Numbered from the stretch's first letter, positions 8,837 to 18,438 are shown. The stretch: DNA of 64,000 bases from Chitinophaga sp. 180180018-3 (GCF_037893185.1 NZ_CP140772.1:1984001-2048000), one strand, 5' to 3'. The notes: generated from the sequence alone by a model not told the origin. Program-made: numbers and translations.

Positions 8837-9669
8837 TGTTGGGTTTGCGAGCGGAACAGGCGTGGGTTTACTCCTCTCATTTTCCGGAAGAATTTATTGA
8901 GGTGGCTGAGATCTCCGAAGCCGAACTGTTCTGATATTTCCTTTATACTGAGGGTACTGTACCGGAGTTTATTTTCAATCTGCCGGCTTTTGTAATCATT
9001 GATATAATCTTTGATGGATAAACCCAGTTCCTGCCGGAACAATACCTGCAGTTTCGTTTTGCTTAGCTGCAGCTCCGGGCCCATTACCGACTGTTGCAGC
9101 AGCTGGGGCCGGGTGATATGCTGATGGATATAATGAAGTACCCTTGTCAACTCTTCGGAATGCGCGGTGTGCCTGCCGGTAGTACCGGTGCTCCTTTTTA
9201 AAATTGAGAATACGCTTCGGATAAGGTGAAGGATCACGTCGTTGCCGGGTACCGGATGCCGGTTCCATTCGGCTGCGATGGATAGAAGTATGTTGCCGGC
9301 CAGTTCCAGGTCGGTTGGCGGAATGCGCATGCCGTCGTGCGACTGGCTCGCGATGATGAGCTGCTGCAGCAACTGCTCCCATTGATGCTGCTGTTGTTGG
9401 GAAACATCCTGCCCAAGATAAACATTGGTAAATTTCAGCACCGTGAACATGGTTTCTTCCCGGATATCGAGGATATGTTCATCGGTGGGCGCCAGCATAT
9501 AAAAGCAGGGCCCTTCATAGCTGAACACTTCGCCGTTTAGCCGGTGCTCCCCCTTGCCGGAATGGATGAACATCAGCTCAAAGTGGTTGTGGCTGTGCAG
9601 TTCAAAGGGCCATTCGCTTGTTCTGAAATGCCGGATAAAAATATCATCGTGCTGAATCAGCTTTCCCAA
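8830..9669 (-). CDS. AraC-family transcriptional regulator
   Basis: 279 residues. The N-terminal half is a cupin-type sensor (HSHNHFELMFIHSGKGEHRLNG). The C-terminal 100 residues hold the two helix-turn-helices, with LSKTKLQVLFRQELGLSIKDYI and the second-motif block IKEISEQFGFGDLSHLNKFFRK. The ligand is unknown. It is divergent from the LytTR gene with a 125-bp gap, so it may act on that gene and the receptor cluster behind it, or on distant targets such as the tandem repeats before the two iron-type receptors; neither is shown. Confidence 0.95.
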   Translation of the reverse strand: MGKLIQHDDIFIRHFRTSEWPFELHSHNHFELMFIHSGKGEHRLNGEVFSYEGPCFYMLAPTDEHILDIREETMFTVLKFTNVYLGQDVSQQQQHQWEQLLQQLIIASQSHDGMRIPPTDLELAGNILLSIAAEWNRHPVPGNDVILHLIRSVFSILKRSTGTTGRHTAHSEELTRVLHYIHQHITRPQLLQQSVMGPELQLSKTKLQVLFRQELGLSIKDYINDYKSRQIENKLRYSTLSIKEISEQFGFGDLSHLNKFFRKMRGVNPRLFRSQTQHQ

Positions 9670-9794
9670 AGGATTTCTTTTAGTATAAATAATTTAGCCA
9701 AAAGTACAAATCATGTCATAATTTAATGCTTCCGGAGGCTGCATACTCATTACGGCTTTTTTACTTAACTTAATTACAGAAAATTACCAACGTT

Positions 9795-10664
9795 ATGAAA
9801 AGCTTAATATTCCTGCAAAATATATCCAGGCATGCGGCGGATCAACCGCGGTTTACCCTGCTCGATCCGGTTGCCAACAGGATTACCCTGATCCTCTTTT
9901 GCAGTATTTTCAGCTTCCTGTTTATGTATATTTTCCTGCCTTTTAATATCAATATCTGGTACGAAGGGCAGCATATGCCGTTACTCCCGCTGTTCCTCAT
10001 CTTCACCGGTTGCGGTGTAGTGGTGCTCAGTATTTCCCAGTTCCTGTTGTTCCGCCTGAAGTGGCGGAAAAAGCTAACCCTGGCCACCTATCTCTGCTGG
10101 TTTATCGGGGAAATCATCGGAGTGGCCCTGCTGGTAACGGTGGTCAATGTATCTGTTACGGATACCTTCTTCTTTACATGGATGGAGTTTATCAATACCC
10201 TGCACTATACGGCCCTGATTATGCCCCTCCCTTATTGTATAGCCCTGTTATGGTTTTTTACCCGGGAGAAGATGACGCAATTGAAACATCTTGCTAAAGA
10301 AAAACCAGCCGACAGCTGCCTCATTATCCGCGATGAACATGATAAGCCGGCGTTGACCCTCCATCCCGGAAAACTGTTATTGATCAAAGCGGAGGATAAT
10401 TATGTGCAGATATATTATCTCTCTGGTAATACCCTTACCAGGGAACTGGTACGCACTTCCCTCAAGAAACTGGAATCCTATCTGCCGGCCGACAGCTTCG
10501 CCCGTTCACACCGCTCTTATATGGTAAACCTGGGCAAAGTGGTTCTTTTTAAGAAAAATGCAAAAGGACATTACCTGCATCTCGAAGGGCTGGACGATCT
10601 GGCTGTACCGGTGTCTGCCGGTTGCCTCACCACCTTCCAGGAAAGGTTCGCCCCAACGGTCTGA
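9795..10664 (+). CDS. Membrane-anchored LytTR DNA-binding regulator
   Basis: 289 residues. Four hydrophobic segments fill about residues 30-170 (for instance ITLILFCSIFSFLFMYIFL and YCIALLWFF). A LytTR domain follows at about 190-285, recognised by LLLIKAEDNYVQIYY, the RTSLKKLE helix and FARSHRSYMVNLGKVV. There is no receiver domain, so it is not a classical response regulator; DNA binding would be coupled to a membrane signal. It lies directly upstream of the TonB receptor/beta-helix/cytochrome genes on the same strand and is the obvious candidate to control them. It could also belong to a transcript starting further upstream. Confidence 0.92.
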   Translation: MKSLIFLQNISRHAADQPRFTLLDPVANRITLILFCSIFSFLFMYIFLPFNINIWYEGQHMPLLPLFLIFTGCGVVVLSISQFLLFRLKWRKKLTLATYLCWFIGEIIGVALLVTVVNVSVTDTFFFTWMEFINTLHYTALIMPLPYCIALLWFFTREKMTQLKHLAKEKPADSCLIIRDEHDKPALTLHPGKLLLIKAEDNYVQIYYLSGNTLTRELVRTSLKKLESYLPADSFARSHRSYMVNLGKVVLFKKNAKGHYLHLEGLDDLAVPVSAGCLTTFQERFAPTV

Positions 10665-10707
10665 ATTCTACCCCCAATAGCACCGGTTTCGCCCCAAAGT
10701 AGCTCCC

Positions 10708-10731
10708 AATACCACTTTGCGTGATGGTATT
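10708..10731. promoter_or_regulatory. Inverted repeat upstream of the TonB receptor
   Basis: AATACCA at 10708-10714 and TGGTATT at 10725-10731 are perfect reverse complements separated by 10 nt. They lie in the 134-bp gap between the LytTR gene and the receptor, 67 bases before the receptor ATG. A regulator site is more likely than a terminator because the stem is AT-rich and has no T-run. Confidence 0.4.
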
Positions 10732-10798
10732 TTGGTAATATCGTTTTGTGCATTGCTGCTTAAAACTAACAACCAAAGCCATCTAAATTTCCCCACCG

Positions 10799-13549
10799 AT
10801 GCTAAGAGCCGTTATTATCAGCACTATCTGCCTGTTCCTGACAACACAAATGGCATATGCCCAAACCGTCATTTCGGGCAACGTCCGGAACAGCGTCACC
10901 AAAGAAGTGGTACCTGTGGTATCCGTTACCATCAGAGAAGCGCCTAATGGCGATTATACCAACGATCAGGGGAATTTTAAATTCTCTACCCGGAAAAATT
11001 ATCCGTTGATCCTTATACTTTCTTCCGTTGGCTTCGAAACCAGAGAGATCACCGTGTCGGGGCCGGGCTTTCAGCACATAGAGCTGACACCGGCTTCCGT
11101 ACTGGGAAAAGAAGTGGTAGTGTCGGCCAGCCGGTTTACACAGAAGAAGATCGAATCGCCGGTGACGATAGAAAGAATAGGCACGAAAGATATCATCAAT
11201 TCGCCCCAGCCCAGCTATTATAATATGATCCAGGGACTGAAAGGCGTGGATGTTACCACTTCCAGCATGATGTTCACCACCATTACCACCCGCGGATTCA
11301 ATACCAGCGGGAATACCAATTTCACGCAGATTGTGGATGGAATGGATAACCAGGCACCCGGACTGAATTTCCCCATTGGAGCAATCATCGGGTTAACTGA
11401 ACTGGATGTGGATAACCTGGAAGTCCTTTCCGGCGCATCGTCCGCTTTATACGGTTCCAGAGGCCTGAACGGTACGATGGTAATGACTGGTAAGGATCCT
11501 TTCAAGTACCAGGGCCTCAGCGCCCAGATTACACAGGGCGTGAATCACATTAAAAAAGGAAAATCGAATGATCCGCTGGGGGCCTCTCCGTATTACGACT
11601 GGACCGTTCGCTGGGGCAAAAAGGTGAACGACCGGTTTGCCTTTAAAATCAATGTACAATACACACAGGCGAAAGACTGGATGGCCAACGATACCACTAA
11701 TACCAACGGTGCCGGTGGCCCCCTGCAGGACCCCAACTACAACGGCGTGAACATGTATGGCAGCAAAACATCCGTCGACATCAATCCATTCCTGGAAGGC
11801 GCGTTGGCGCAGTCGCCCGAACTGGCCCCGATTATCAACCCGCTGCTGCAGAACGGCAGTCATTACGTGGCCCGTACAGGGTACCCGGAATATGGTTACC
11901 TTAGCAGCGACGCCAAAATGTTCAAGGCGAACATGGAACTGCGTTATAAAATAAAACCCAAGCTGGAGGCTATCCTTTCCGGAACCTACGGCCAGGGGAA
12001 TGCCGTTTACAGCAACGATACCCGCTACGCGCTCACCGGCTTTCACCTGGGGCAATACCGTGCGGAGTTGAAAGCAGAACATTGGTTTGTACGCGCCTAT
12101 ACTTCCCGCGAAAACTCCGGTCATACCATCATTGCCATGCCCACGGCGCAGTTGATCAACGAAGCCTGGAAGCCCAGCTACAATGCCAATACGGGCGATG
12201 GCTGGTACCCGCAATACACCGGTGCATTGCTGCAGGCCATGGCGCAGGGGCAGAGCTACCTGGATGCCAGCAACATCGCCAGGAGAGCAGCGGATCAGGG
12301 CCGGCCCGATGCAGGCAGTCCGTTGTTCCTGCATCTGAAAGACAGCATCTCCGGCATTCCTACTTCTAAAGGCGGTACACTTTTCACTGATAAAAGCAGG
12401 TTGTTCAACACAGAAGTACAATACAATTTCACCCACCTGCTGAAGGTGGCAGAAGTGATAGCAGGCCTGAACTATCGCCTGTACCGCCTCGATTCCAAAG
12501 GCACCCTGTTCCCCGATACGGAAAGTCCGATTGACGTAGCAGAATACAGTGCTTACCTGCATGTCACCAAAAAGGTAATACACGATAAACTGAGCCTGGC
12601 GGCTGCCATCCGTTACGATAAAAATACCCTTTTCGCAAAGCCACGAACCACTACCCGGGCTTCGGCAGTGGCAGAAGTAAACAAGGAAAGCTTCATCCGC
12701 TTCTCCTATCAGAACGCCTATAGTTTTCCATCCAACATACAGGCCCTGCAAAGTACCCTGATCGATTACAACAGCTTTGCCTCAGGAGGCTCCGGCCGCC
12801 TGTTGAACGGCGTATACCAGTTCGATAAATACCCGGCTTACACGCTGAACAGTGTGGATAGTTTTCAGCGGACAAAAAATCCGGCCGACCTGAAGCTGTT
12901 TTCCCTGAATGATATCAAGCCACAGTCCGTAGATGCGTTCGAGTTAGGTTACTCTTCTCTCATCGCCGGCCATATACTGATTGATGTGCTGGGCTATTAC
13001 TCTACCTGGAAGAATTTCATCGGCTATGTGAATGTAGCCAATACTCCGGGAACGGCCGATCCTAATGCGTTTCTGGATCATAGCAAGTACATGCAATATA
13101 ATATTGCGTACAATGGTGCAGAGAAAGTGAATACCTACGGATATGCCGCCAGCGTGAGCGTGGATATGTCGCACCATTTCCTGGGCAAGGTTAACTTCTC
13201 TTCCGATTTCCTGAAGAACAGGAACAACAGTCAGGTAAACAATTTCAATACGCCTAACTACAAATTCAACATCGATTTCGGTAACACCGGCTTTGGTAAA
13301 AAGGAAAGATATTCTTTCAATACCACTTTCCGCTACCGGCCTGCATACTTCTACCAGATAGGTTTTGGCAGCGGTACCGTACCGGCATCGGCAGTGATAG
13401 ATGCACAGGTCAGCTATCGCCTGTTGCAGGCGCATTCCACTATTAAGCTGGGTGGCACCAATATCACCAATGTGTATTACCGGAATGGCTTTGGGAGCCC
13501 CGCTATCGGTGCGCTCTACTACGTCACTTTTGCATATAATGTTTTCTGA
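10799..13549 (+). CDS. TonB-dependent receptor with carboxypeptidase-like domain
   Basis: 916 residues. A signal peptide (ends MAYAQ) is followed by a CarboxypepD_reg-like beta-sandwich (about 23-105: SGNVRNSVTKEVVPVVSVTI). The plug runs to about residue 230 (YNMIQGLKGVDVTT, ITTRGFNTSG, NLEVLSGASSALYGSRGLNG), then a long barrel ends in YNVF. It imports a ligand too large for porins using TonB energy. It is followed 17 bases later by the beta-helix lipoprotein and then the diheme cytochrome, so the three are probably one transcript. The ligand is unknown; this is not a SusC, as no SusD follows. Confidence 0.95.
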   Translation: MLRAVIISTICLFLTTQMAYAQTVISGNVRNSVTKEVVPVVSVTIREAPNGDYTNDQGNFKFSTRKNYPLILILSSVGFETREITVSGPGFQHIELTPASVLGKEVVVSASRFTQKKIESPVTIERIGTKDIINSPQPSYYNMIQGLKGVDVTTSSMMFTTITTRGFNTSGNTNFTQIVDGMDNQAPGLNFPIGAIIGLTELDVDNLEVLSGASSALYGSRGLNGTMVMTGKDPFKYQGLSAQITQGVNHIKKGKSNDPLGASPYYDWTVRWGKKVNDRFAFKINVQYTQAKDWMANDTTNTNGAGGPLQDPNYNGVNMYGSKTSVDINPFLEGALAQSPELAPIINPLLQNGSHYVARTGYPEYGYLSSDAKMFKANMELRYKIKPKLEAILSGTYGQGNAVYSNDTRYALTGFHLGQYRAELKAEHWFVRAYTSRENSGHTIIAMPTAQLINEAWKPSYNANTGDGWYPQYTGALLQAMAQGQSYLDASNIARRAADQGRPDAGSPLFLHLKDSISGIPTSKGGTLFTDKSRLFNTEVQYNFTHLLKVAEVIAGLNYRLYRLDSKGTLFPDTESPIDVAEYSAYLHVTKKVIHDKLSLAAAIRYDKNTLFAKPRTTTRASAVAEVNKESFIRFSYQNAYSFPSNIQALQSTLIDYNSFASGGSGRLLNGVYQFDKYPAYTLNSVDSFQRTKNPADLKLFSLNDIKPQSVDAFELGYSSLIAGHILIDVLGYYSTWKNFIGYVNVANTPGTADPNAFLDHSKYMQYNIAYNGAEKVNTYGYAASVSVDMSHHFLGKVNFSSDFLKNRNNSQVNNFNTPNYKFNIDFGNTGFGKKERYSFNTTFRYRPAYFYQIGFGSGTVPASAVIDAQVSYRLLQAHSTIKLGGTNITNVYYRNGFGSPAIGALYYVTFAYNVF

Positions 13550-13566
13550 GTTTAAAACAATTGAAT

Positions 13567-14838
13567 ATGAAACAATATCCTATCTTCCTGCTGTTGTTAG
13601 CCTTGCTGGCGGCCTGTCAGGCGCCGGAGCATAAAGAAGCAGGCGGTTATAAGACAAGGCTGAACTTTGGTCCGGGCGATGAAACAAAGATCGCTGAAGC
13701 ATTCCTTTCGCTGACCGACAGTAGCAGCATCACCCTCAAAGAAGGGAAGTACAAATTCGATAACCTGAGCATCGCCCAAACGAAGCATATTCTTTTGCAG
13801 GGTGCGGGGCCGGATAAAACCATCCTCGACTTTTCCGCCCAGAGCCAGGGTGGGGAAGGCATACGGGTAACAGATGTAAAGGGCTTCACCATCGATGGTA
13901 TGACCCTGCAGGATTCCAAAGGAGACCTGATCAAGATCAACAAATGCGAAAACGTAGTGATCACCAATCTGCATGCCATCTGGTCGACATCCGATTCTAC
14001 CAGTGGCGGCTATGCCATATACCCGGTAATGTGCAGGAAAGTACTGGTGGAAAACTGTTATGCGCAAGGCGCATCCGACGCTGGTATTTATGTTGGGCAG
14101 ACAGATAGCGCCATCGTTCGCAAGTGTAAGGCGTTCAAAAATGTAGCTGGTTGTGAAATAGAAAATACCTCCAACGCTGAAGTGTACGACAACGACTTCT
14201 GGGGAAATACTGCCGGCTTCCTCATCTTCGACCTGCCCGACCTCTCGAAGCGTGGCGGCCATGTAAAGGCTTACAACAATTATTTCCACGACAACAACGA
14301 GCGCAATTTCGCCAGGTCGGGCAGTTTCGGATCTACCTGGGGTGTGGGAAATGCTGCACCGGGAAGCGGAGTGGTGATACTGGCCGCTTCTGATATTGAA
14401 CTGTACAATAACCGCATCGTCAATAATAACTCCAGCGCTATTTCAGTAGTATCAGGATTTTTTATTGATGAGAAAGCAGGAGAGAAGATGAATGATCACT
14501 ATTTCCCGATCCCGCGGAATGTATATATCCACGATAATACCATGGAAGTGGGCAATGCTTTCCCGCCGGCCGTGTATGAGCATCATACCGGGAAAATTCT
14601 GGTAGGGCTGGAGCAGAAGTTAAACCAGGTGGATCCGTCCCGCAAAAATGCGCGGCTACCTTTCATTACCTACGATGGCATTACCACCAATATACTAACA
14701 AAGGGCACCGCCGTTAATCCGGATTCGCTTTGTATCAAACAAACAGGTCCTAATTTATTTGTGAATGTGGACGCGCTGAATATGAACAACAAAAACTGGC
14801 ATCCGACTACCGATGTCGCCCCTTATGTATGTAAATAA
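13567..14838 (+). CDS. Parallel beta-helix lipoprotein, partner of SO2930-type cytochrome
   Basis: The ATG at 13567 gives 423 residues; the TTG six bases earlier is less likely. A lipoprotein signal ends in LLAAC, so the protein is lipid-anchored. The body is a right-handed parallel beta-helix with repeated rungs (KGFTIDGMTLQDS, ENVVITNLHAIWS, RKVLVENCYAQGASDAGIY, SDIELYNNRIVNNNSSAISV). It matches the beta-helix family (TIGR03805) that is nearly always encoded next to the SO2930/HNE_0200-type cytochrome, as here, 12 bases upstream. Such helices usually bind or cut polysaccharides, but no activity is established for this family. Confidence 0.88.
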   Translation: MKQYPIFLLLLALLAACQAPEHKEAGGYKTRLNFGPGDETKIAEAFLSLTDSSSITLKEGKYKFDNLSIAQTKHILLQGAGPDKTILDFSAQSQGGEGIRVTDVKGFTIDGMTLQDSKGDLIKINKCENVVITNLHAIWSTSDSTSGGYAIYPVMCRKVLVENCYAQGASDAGIYVGQTDSAIVRKCKAFKNVAGCEIENTSNAEVYDNDFWGNTAGFLIFDLPDLSKRGGHVKAYNNYFHDNNERNFARSGSFGSTWGVGNAAPGSGVVILAASDIELYNNRIVNNNSSAISVVSGFFIDEKAGEKMNDHYFPIPRNVYIHDNTMEVGNAFPPAVYEHHTGKILVGLEQKLNQVDPSRKNARLPFITYDGITTNILTKGTAVNPDSLCIKQTGPNLFVNVDALNMNNKNWHPTTDVAPYVCK

Positions 14839-14850
14839 TTATAACGAGAG

Positions 14851-15900
14851 ATGAGGAAGCCTTGCTTATATCTACTTTGCCTGATCAGCGCGATGGTGCT
14901 GGCGTATAGCTGCCAACAGCGTCCTGCGCAGGTAGCCGGACCATTTCAATTTCATGAGAAGTTATCAGACTACGGTTTTTTCACCGGCGCCCTGAAAGCG
15001 CTGCAGCCGCGGAAAGGCGTATTGCCGTACGAGTTATCGACTCCGCTGTTTACTGACTATGCGCTGAAAGACCGTTTCATAGCCTTGCCAGCGGGGCAGT
15101 CTATGCACTACACCGATCGTGGTGCATTAGATTTTCCCGATTCGACCTTTATTATTAAAAATTTCGCCTATACGAACACCGCTCATGAAAAAGTAATGAT
15201 AGAAACGCGCCTGCTTTTCAAAGACCCTTCGGATCATCAGTGGAAGGTGATGAACTATCTCTGGAACAAAGAGCAGCAGGATGCGGAGAAATGGATACTG
15301 GGCAAAAAGATTCCTATCACGTTCATTGACGATAGCGGCAATCAGCAGCAAACGCTTTACCAGATGCCCAATACGAACGATTGTAAACGCTGTCATATTA
15401 ATAACAGCGTGCTTACCCCTATCGGGCCCAAAGCCAGGAACCTGAATTTTGTACGCCACGGCCAGGCGCAGAATCAGTTAACGCAATGGGCCGGTATGGG
15501 GGTATTGAGCGGATTGCCGGCAATGGACAAGGTAGCGCAGCTCCCGGATTGGAAAGACAGCGTTCATTTTTCCCTGAACGAGCGGGCCCGGGCCTACCTG
15601 GATGTAAACTGTGCACACTGCCATACAAAGGGCGGAGATGCTTATAATACGGGGCTGTTCCTGGAATACGAACAAACTGCCCCGGATCATCTGGGAGTGA
15701 TGAAATCGCCGGTATCCGCTGGTGGCGGGGCCGGGGGACTGGATTATGACGTTATCCCCGGGGATGCGCTGCATTCGATCCTGGTGTACCGCATGAACTG
15801 CACAGAGCCGGGCACAGCCATGCCGGAGCTGGCCCGTACAGTGATTCACCGGGAAGGGGTAGAGCTGATTCGCCGGTGGGTGAACGCTATGAAAAAGTAA
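14851..15900 (+). CDS. SO2930-family diheme c-type cytochrome
   Basis: 349 residues with a lipoprotein-type signal (cysteine 21 in LAYSC). Two heme-attachment motifs are present, CKRCH at 178-182 and CAHCH at 254-258, and a methionine-containing segment (GTAMPELART) near the C-terminus can supply an axial ligand. The N-terminal half (PYELSTPLFTDYALKDRF) is the conserved non-heme part of the SO2930 family (TIGR03806). It should be periplasmic or membrane-attached and carry out electron transfer or a redox reaction; the substrate is unknown. Cosynteny with the beta-helix gene is the family hallmark. Confidence 0.9.
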   Translation: MRKPCLYLLCLISAMVLAYSCQQRPAQVAGPFQFHEKLSDYGFFTGALKALQPRKGVLPYELSTPLFTDYALKDRFIALPAGQSMHYTDRGALDFPDSTFIIKNFAYTNTAHEKVMIETRLLFKDPSDHQWKVMNYLWNKEQQDAEKWILGKKIPITFIDDSGNQQQTLYQMPNTNDCKRCHINNSVLTPIGPKARNLNFVRHGQAQNQLTQWAGMGVLSGLPAMDKVAQLPDWKDSVHFSLNERARAYLDVNCAHCHTKGGDAYNTGLFLEYEQTAPDHLGVMKSPVSAGGGAGGLDYDVIPGDALHSILVYRMNCTEPGTAMPELARTVIHREGVELIRRWVNAMKK

Positions 15901-15915
15901 CTGCCGCATCCGCTT

Positions 15916-15957
15916 TTTTCCCGATCGGATCATTCGTTTTCCCGATCCGATCATTGG
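15916..15957 (+). promoter_or_regulatory. Two tandem 21-bp direct repeats before siderophore-type receptor
   Basis: Copies start at 15916 and 15937. Both read TTTTCCCGATC-S-GATCATT followed by two variable bases, differing at three positions. The 21-bp period puts them on the same DNA face. A similar pair at 27331-27372 precedes the FecA-like receptor, with the same spacing to a TTTG promoter box. Direct repeats of about 21 bp are the usual target of AraC-family activators. The identity of the regulator is inference. Confidence 0.65.
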
Positions 15958-15974
15958 AAGGGGGCGATTTGGTG

Positions 15975-15982
15975 TTCCTTTG
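15975..15982 (+). promoter_or_regulatory. Bacteroidota-type -7 promoter box
   Basis: TTCCTTTG approximates the Bacteroidota -7 consensus TAnnTTTG and lies 17 nt after the tandem repeats and 16 nt before the GTG start. The same geometry occurs before the receptor at 27415. Confidence 0.5.
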
Positions 15983-15998
15983 CGGAAAATATACTGTA

Positions 15999-18380
15999 GT
16001 GAAGCATTTTTACGTGATTATCGGCCTTCTTTTAGTGAACATTGCTGTATTGGCGCAATCCGGAACCATTAAAGGGAAAATCAATTCAGCCGACGGCCAG
16101 CCGGCAGCTTTCGTGACGATTGGAATCAAAGACACCAAAAAGGGTGCATTGACGGATGAAGATGGTCTGTTTCTTATCAGGAATGTAAAACCAGGAACAT
16201 ATACATTGGTTGTTTCTTATACAGGTACCAAAACCCTGCAACAGGAAGTGACTGTGGAGGCAGATAAAGTAACAGCGCTGAATCTGTCGCTGGAGGCTAA
16301 TTCCAGCCAGCTGAACGAAGTGGTGGTAGATGGCACGAAAACAAGGACTATTAATAAGCGTCCGCTGACCATCGGGAAGCTGCCGGTGCCGGCGATGGAT
16401 TTACCGCAGGGCGTGGCGATAATAGGGCATGAAATGCTGGAGAATCAGCAGGTACAGCGCCTGAGCGATGTGATAAAAGATGTGAACGGCGTTTACATGG
16501 CTTCCATGAGAGCAGGAACACAGGAATCTTTCAATGCCCGTGGCTATGGCTTTTCCAGCACCAATATGTTCAAGAACGGTATGCGGGTGAATTCGGGCGT
16601 AATGCCGGAGATGAGCTCACTGGAAAGAGTGGAGATCCTGAAAGGAAGTGCAGCCATCCTGTATGGTAACGTTTCCCCGGGTGCAGTAATGAACATGGTG
16701 ACCAAGCAGCCTAAGTTTAACTTTGGCGGTGAGGTGAATGTTCGCGCCGGAAGTTATGGTTTATTCAAACCTGCTTTCGATGTATATGGTCCGCTTTCTT
16801 CTAAAGTAGCCTACCGCGTTAACGGTGCATTTGAAACCGCCGACAGCTATCGCGATCAGGTACATTCTAAACGTTATTATGTAAATCCTTCTTTGCTGTT
16901 TAAACTGAGCGAGCGTACAGAGCTGCTGGTACAGGGAGATTACCTGAAACATGATTTTACACCTGATTTTGGTATTGGTTCCCTGAATAATACAAAAATT
17001 GCAGATGTACCCCGTAACTGGTTCTTTGGAACCCCCTGGCAGTATGCACATACGCAGCAGACAACGGCTTCCGCAACAATAAAGCATAAACTGAATGATA
17101 ACTGGAATCTCAACGGTATGATTTCTTACCAGAAATATAACCGCGACTATTATGCCATTGAAAGAATACAGGCAGATAGCACAGGTAAATGGGGCCGCCC
17201 GTTGAACCGGTTGAATAACGATGAAGATTATTACCTGGCACAGGTAGATCTGACAGGGAAATTCAAGACCGGTAATGTAGAGCATAACGTGCTTGCCGGT
17301 ATAGACGGTGATCGTTACTACCAGACAGCTTATTCTTACAATCAGCCGACTACTTATGATACGATCAACATCCTTGATCCAACGAAGTATACCAGGCGTA
17401 CAGATATTCCGGTGGCTAACAGGACGAAAAGCTTAGTAACACCTGTCAATCGTTTCGGTGTTTATGTACAGGACCTTGTACGTATTACGCCTAAACTGAA
17501 CCTCCTGGCCGGCATACGCTTCTCTTACCTGCAGAATGAATCGCCCGTTACACGTGATTACAAATCCGGCGGCGTTACAAAAACAGATGCTAAGTACGAT
17601 CATGCATTTTCACCCCGCGTGGGCCTGGTATACAAGCCAACAAACAATATGGCGGTATTTGCGAGCTATTCCAATTCCTTTACACCAAACACAGGAATTG
17701 ACGTCGACAGCAATGCACTGAAACCATCTGTTATAGATCAATTTGAAGTGGGTATTAAAAACGATTTCTTCAACGGCCTGTTGTCTGTTAACGTAACAGC
17801 TTATCGTATCAACAACAACAACTATGCGCAAACAGCGCCCTTCCGGAAAGATGGCGTTACACCTAACGATAATGCCAACCTGAAAGCGCTGATCGGCAAA
17901 ACCCTCAGCCAGGGTGTGGAAGTAGACATCGCCGGGCATCCGCTGCCAGGGCTGGATGTAATAGGTGGTTACAGCTACAATAACATCACTATTGAAGGAT
18001 CGTCTGGCGTTACCGGAAGTTCTGTTAATGGCGAACGTTTGGTAGGAAATCCCAATCATACTGCTAATGCCAGCGTGTTCTATACATTTCAGCAAACAAA
18101 GCTGAAAGGCCTGAAATTGGGAGCTGGTTATTATTATATCGGTCAGCGTTACGCAGGATGGAATAATACTACGTTACAGTCGCAGAAATACAACCGTATG
18201 ATTTCGGTGCCGGGCTTCTCTACGCTGGATCTGACTGCTGGTTATTCGTTCAAGCGTTTCTCTGTGCTGGGTAAGGTTTCTAACGTAACGAATACGTATA
18301 ATTATTATGTGCATGAGAATTATAGTATTAATCCAATACCGCCGACGCAGTTTACAGGTACGGTGTCGTATAGGTTTTAA
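15999..18380 (+). CDS. TonB-dependent siderophore-type receptor
   Basis: The GTG at 15999 is chosen because a signal peptide follows at once (VKHFYVIIGLLLVNIAVLAQ); the frame is open earlier but crosses the promoter and repeats. 793 residues: CarboxypepD_reg-like domain (about 22-105), a plug with LPQGVAIIGHEMLENQQVQRLSDV, FNARGYGFSS and VEILKGSAAILYGNVSPGAVMN, then a barrel ending in GTVSYRF. The LPQGVAIIG...LSDV plug type is that of ferric-siderophore receptors. It is alone here, without siderophore synthesis genes, so it probably scavenges xenosiderophores. A strong terminator follows. Confidence 0.93.
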   Translation: MKHFYVIIGLLLVNIAVLAQSGTIKGKINSADGQPAAFVTIGIKDTKKGALTDEDGLFLIRNVKPGTYTLVVSYTGTKTLQQEVTVEADKVTALNLSLEANSSQLNEVVVDGTKTRTINKRPLTIGKLPVPAMDLPQGVAIIGHEMLENQQVQRLSDVIKDVNGVYMASMRAGTQESFNARGYGFSSTNMFKNGMRVNSGVMPEMSSLERVEILKGSAAILYGNVSPGAVMNMVTKQPKFNFGGEVNVRAGSYGLFKPAFDVYGPLSSKVAYRVNGAFETADSYRDQVHSKRYYVNPSLLFKLSERTELLVQGDYLKHDFTPDFGIGSLNNTKIADVPRNWFFGTPWQYAHTQQTTASATIKHKLNDNWNLNGMISYQKYNRDYYAIERIQADSTGKWGRPLNRLNNDEDYYLAQVDLTGKFKTGNVEHNVLAGIDGDRYYQTAYSYNQPTTYDTINILDPTKYTRRTDIPVANRTKSLVTPVNRFGVYVQDLVRITPKLNLLAGIRFSYLQNESPVTRDYKSGGVTKTDAKYDHAFSPRVGLVYKPTNNMAVFASYSNSFTPNTGIDVDSNALKPSVIDQFEVGIKNDFFNGLLSVNVTAYRINNNNYAQTAPFRKDGVTPNDNANLKALIGKTLSQGVEVDIAGHPLPGLDVIGGYSYNNITIEGSSGVTGSSVNGERLVGNPNHTANASVFYTFQQTKLKGLKLGAGYYYIGQRYAGWNNTTLQSQKYNRMISVPGFSTLDLTAGYSFKRFSVLGKVSNVTNTYNYYVHENYSINPIPPTQFTGTVSYRF

Positions 18381-18404
18381 GATGGGAGATAAAAATTGTT
18401 GAGG

Positions 18405-18438
18405 AAAATCCGCTCGAAGGGGCGGATTTTTTTGTTTT
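18405..18438 (+). terminator. Intrinsic terminator after siderophore receptor
   Basis: AAAATCCGC and GCGGATTTT form a 9-bp stem with an 8-nt loop, followed by a T-rich tail. It lies 25 bases after the receptor stop. Confidence 0.88.

Noticed and set aside
11447..12751. 434-codon open frame on the minus strand
   Set aside because: It lies wholly inside the TonB-dependent receptor gene in another frame; it has no signal peptide, no recognisable domain and low-complexity residue content typical of antisense shadows.
15876..15998. Upstream extension of the siderophore receptor to an ATG at 15876
   Set aside because: It would cross the promoter box and the tandem repeats, and a good signal peptide starts at the GTG at 15999.
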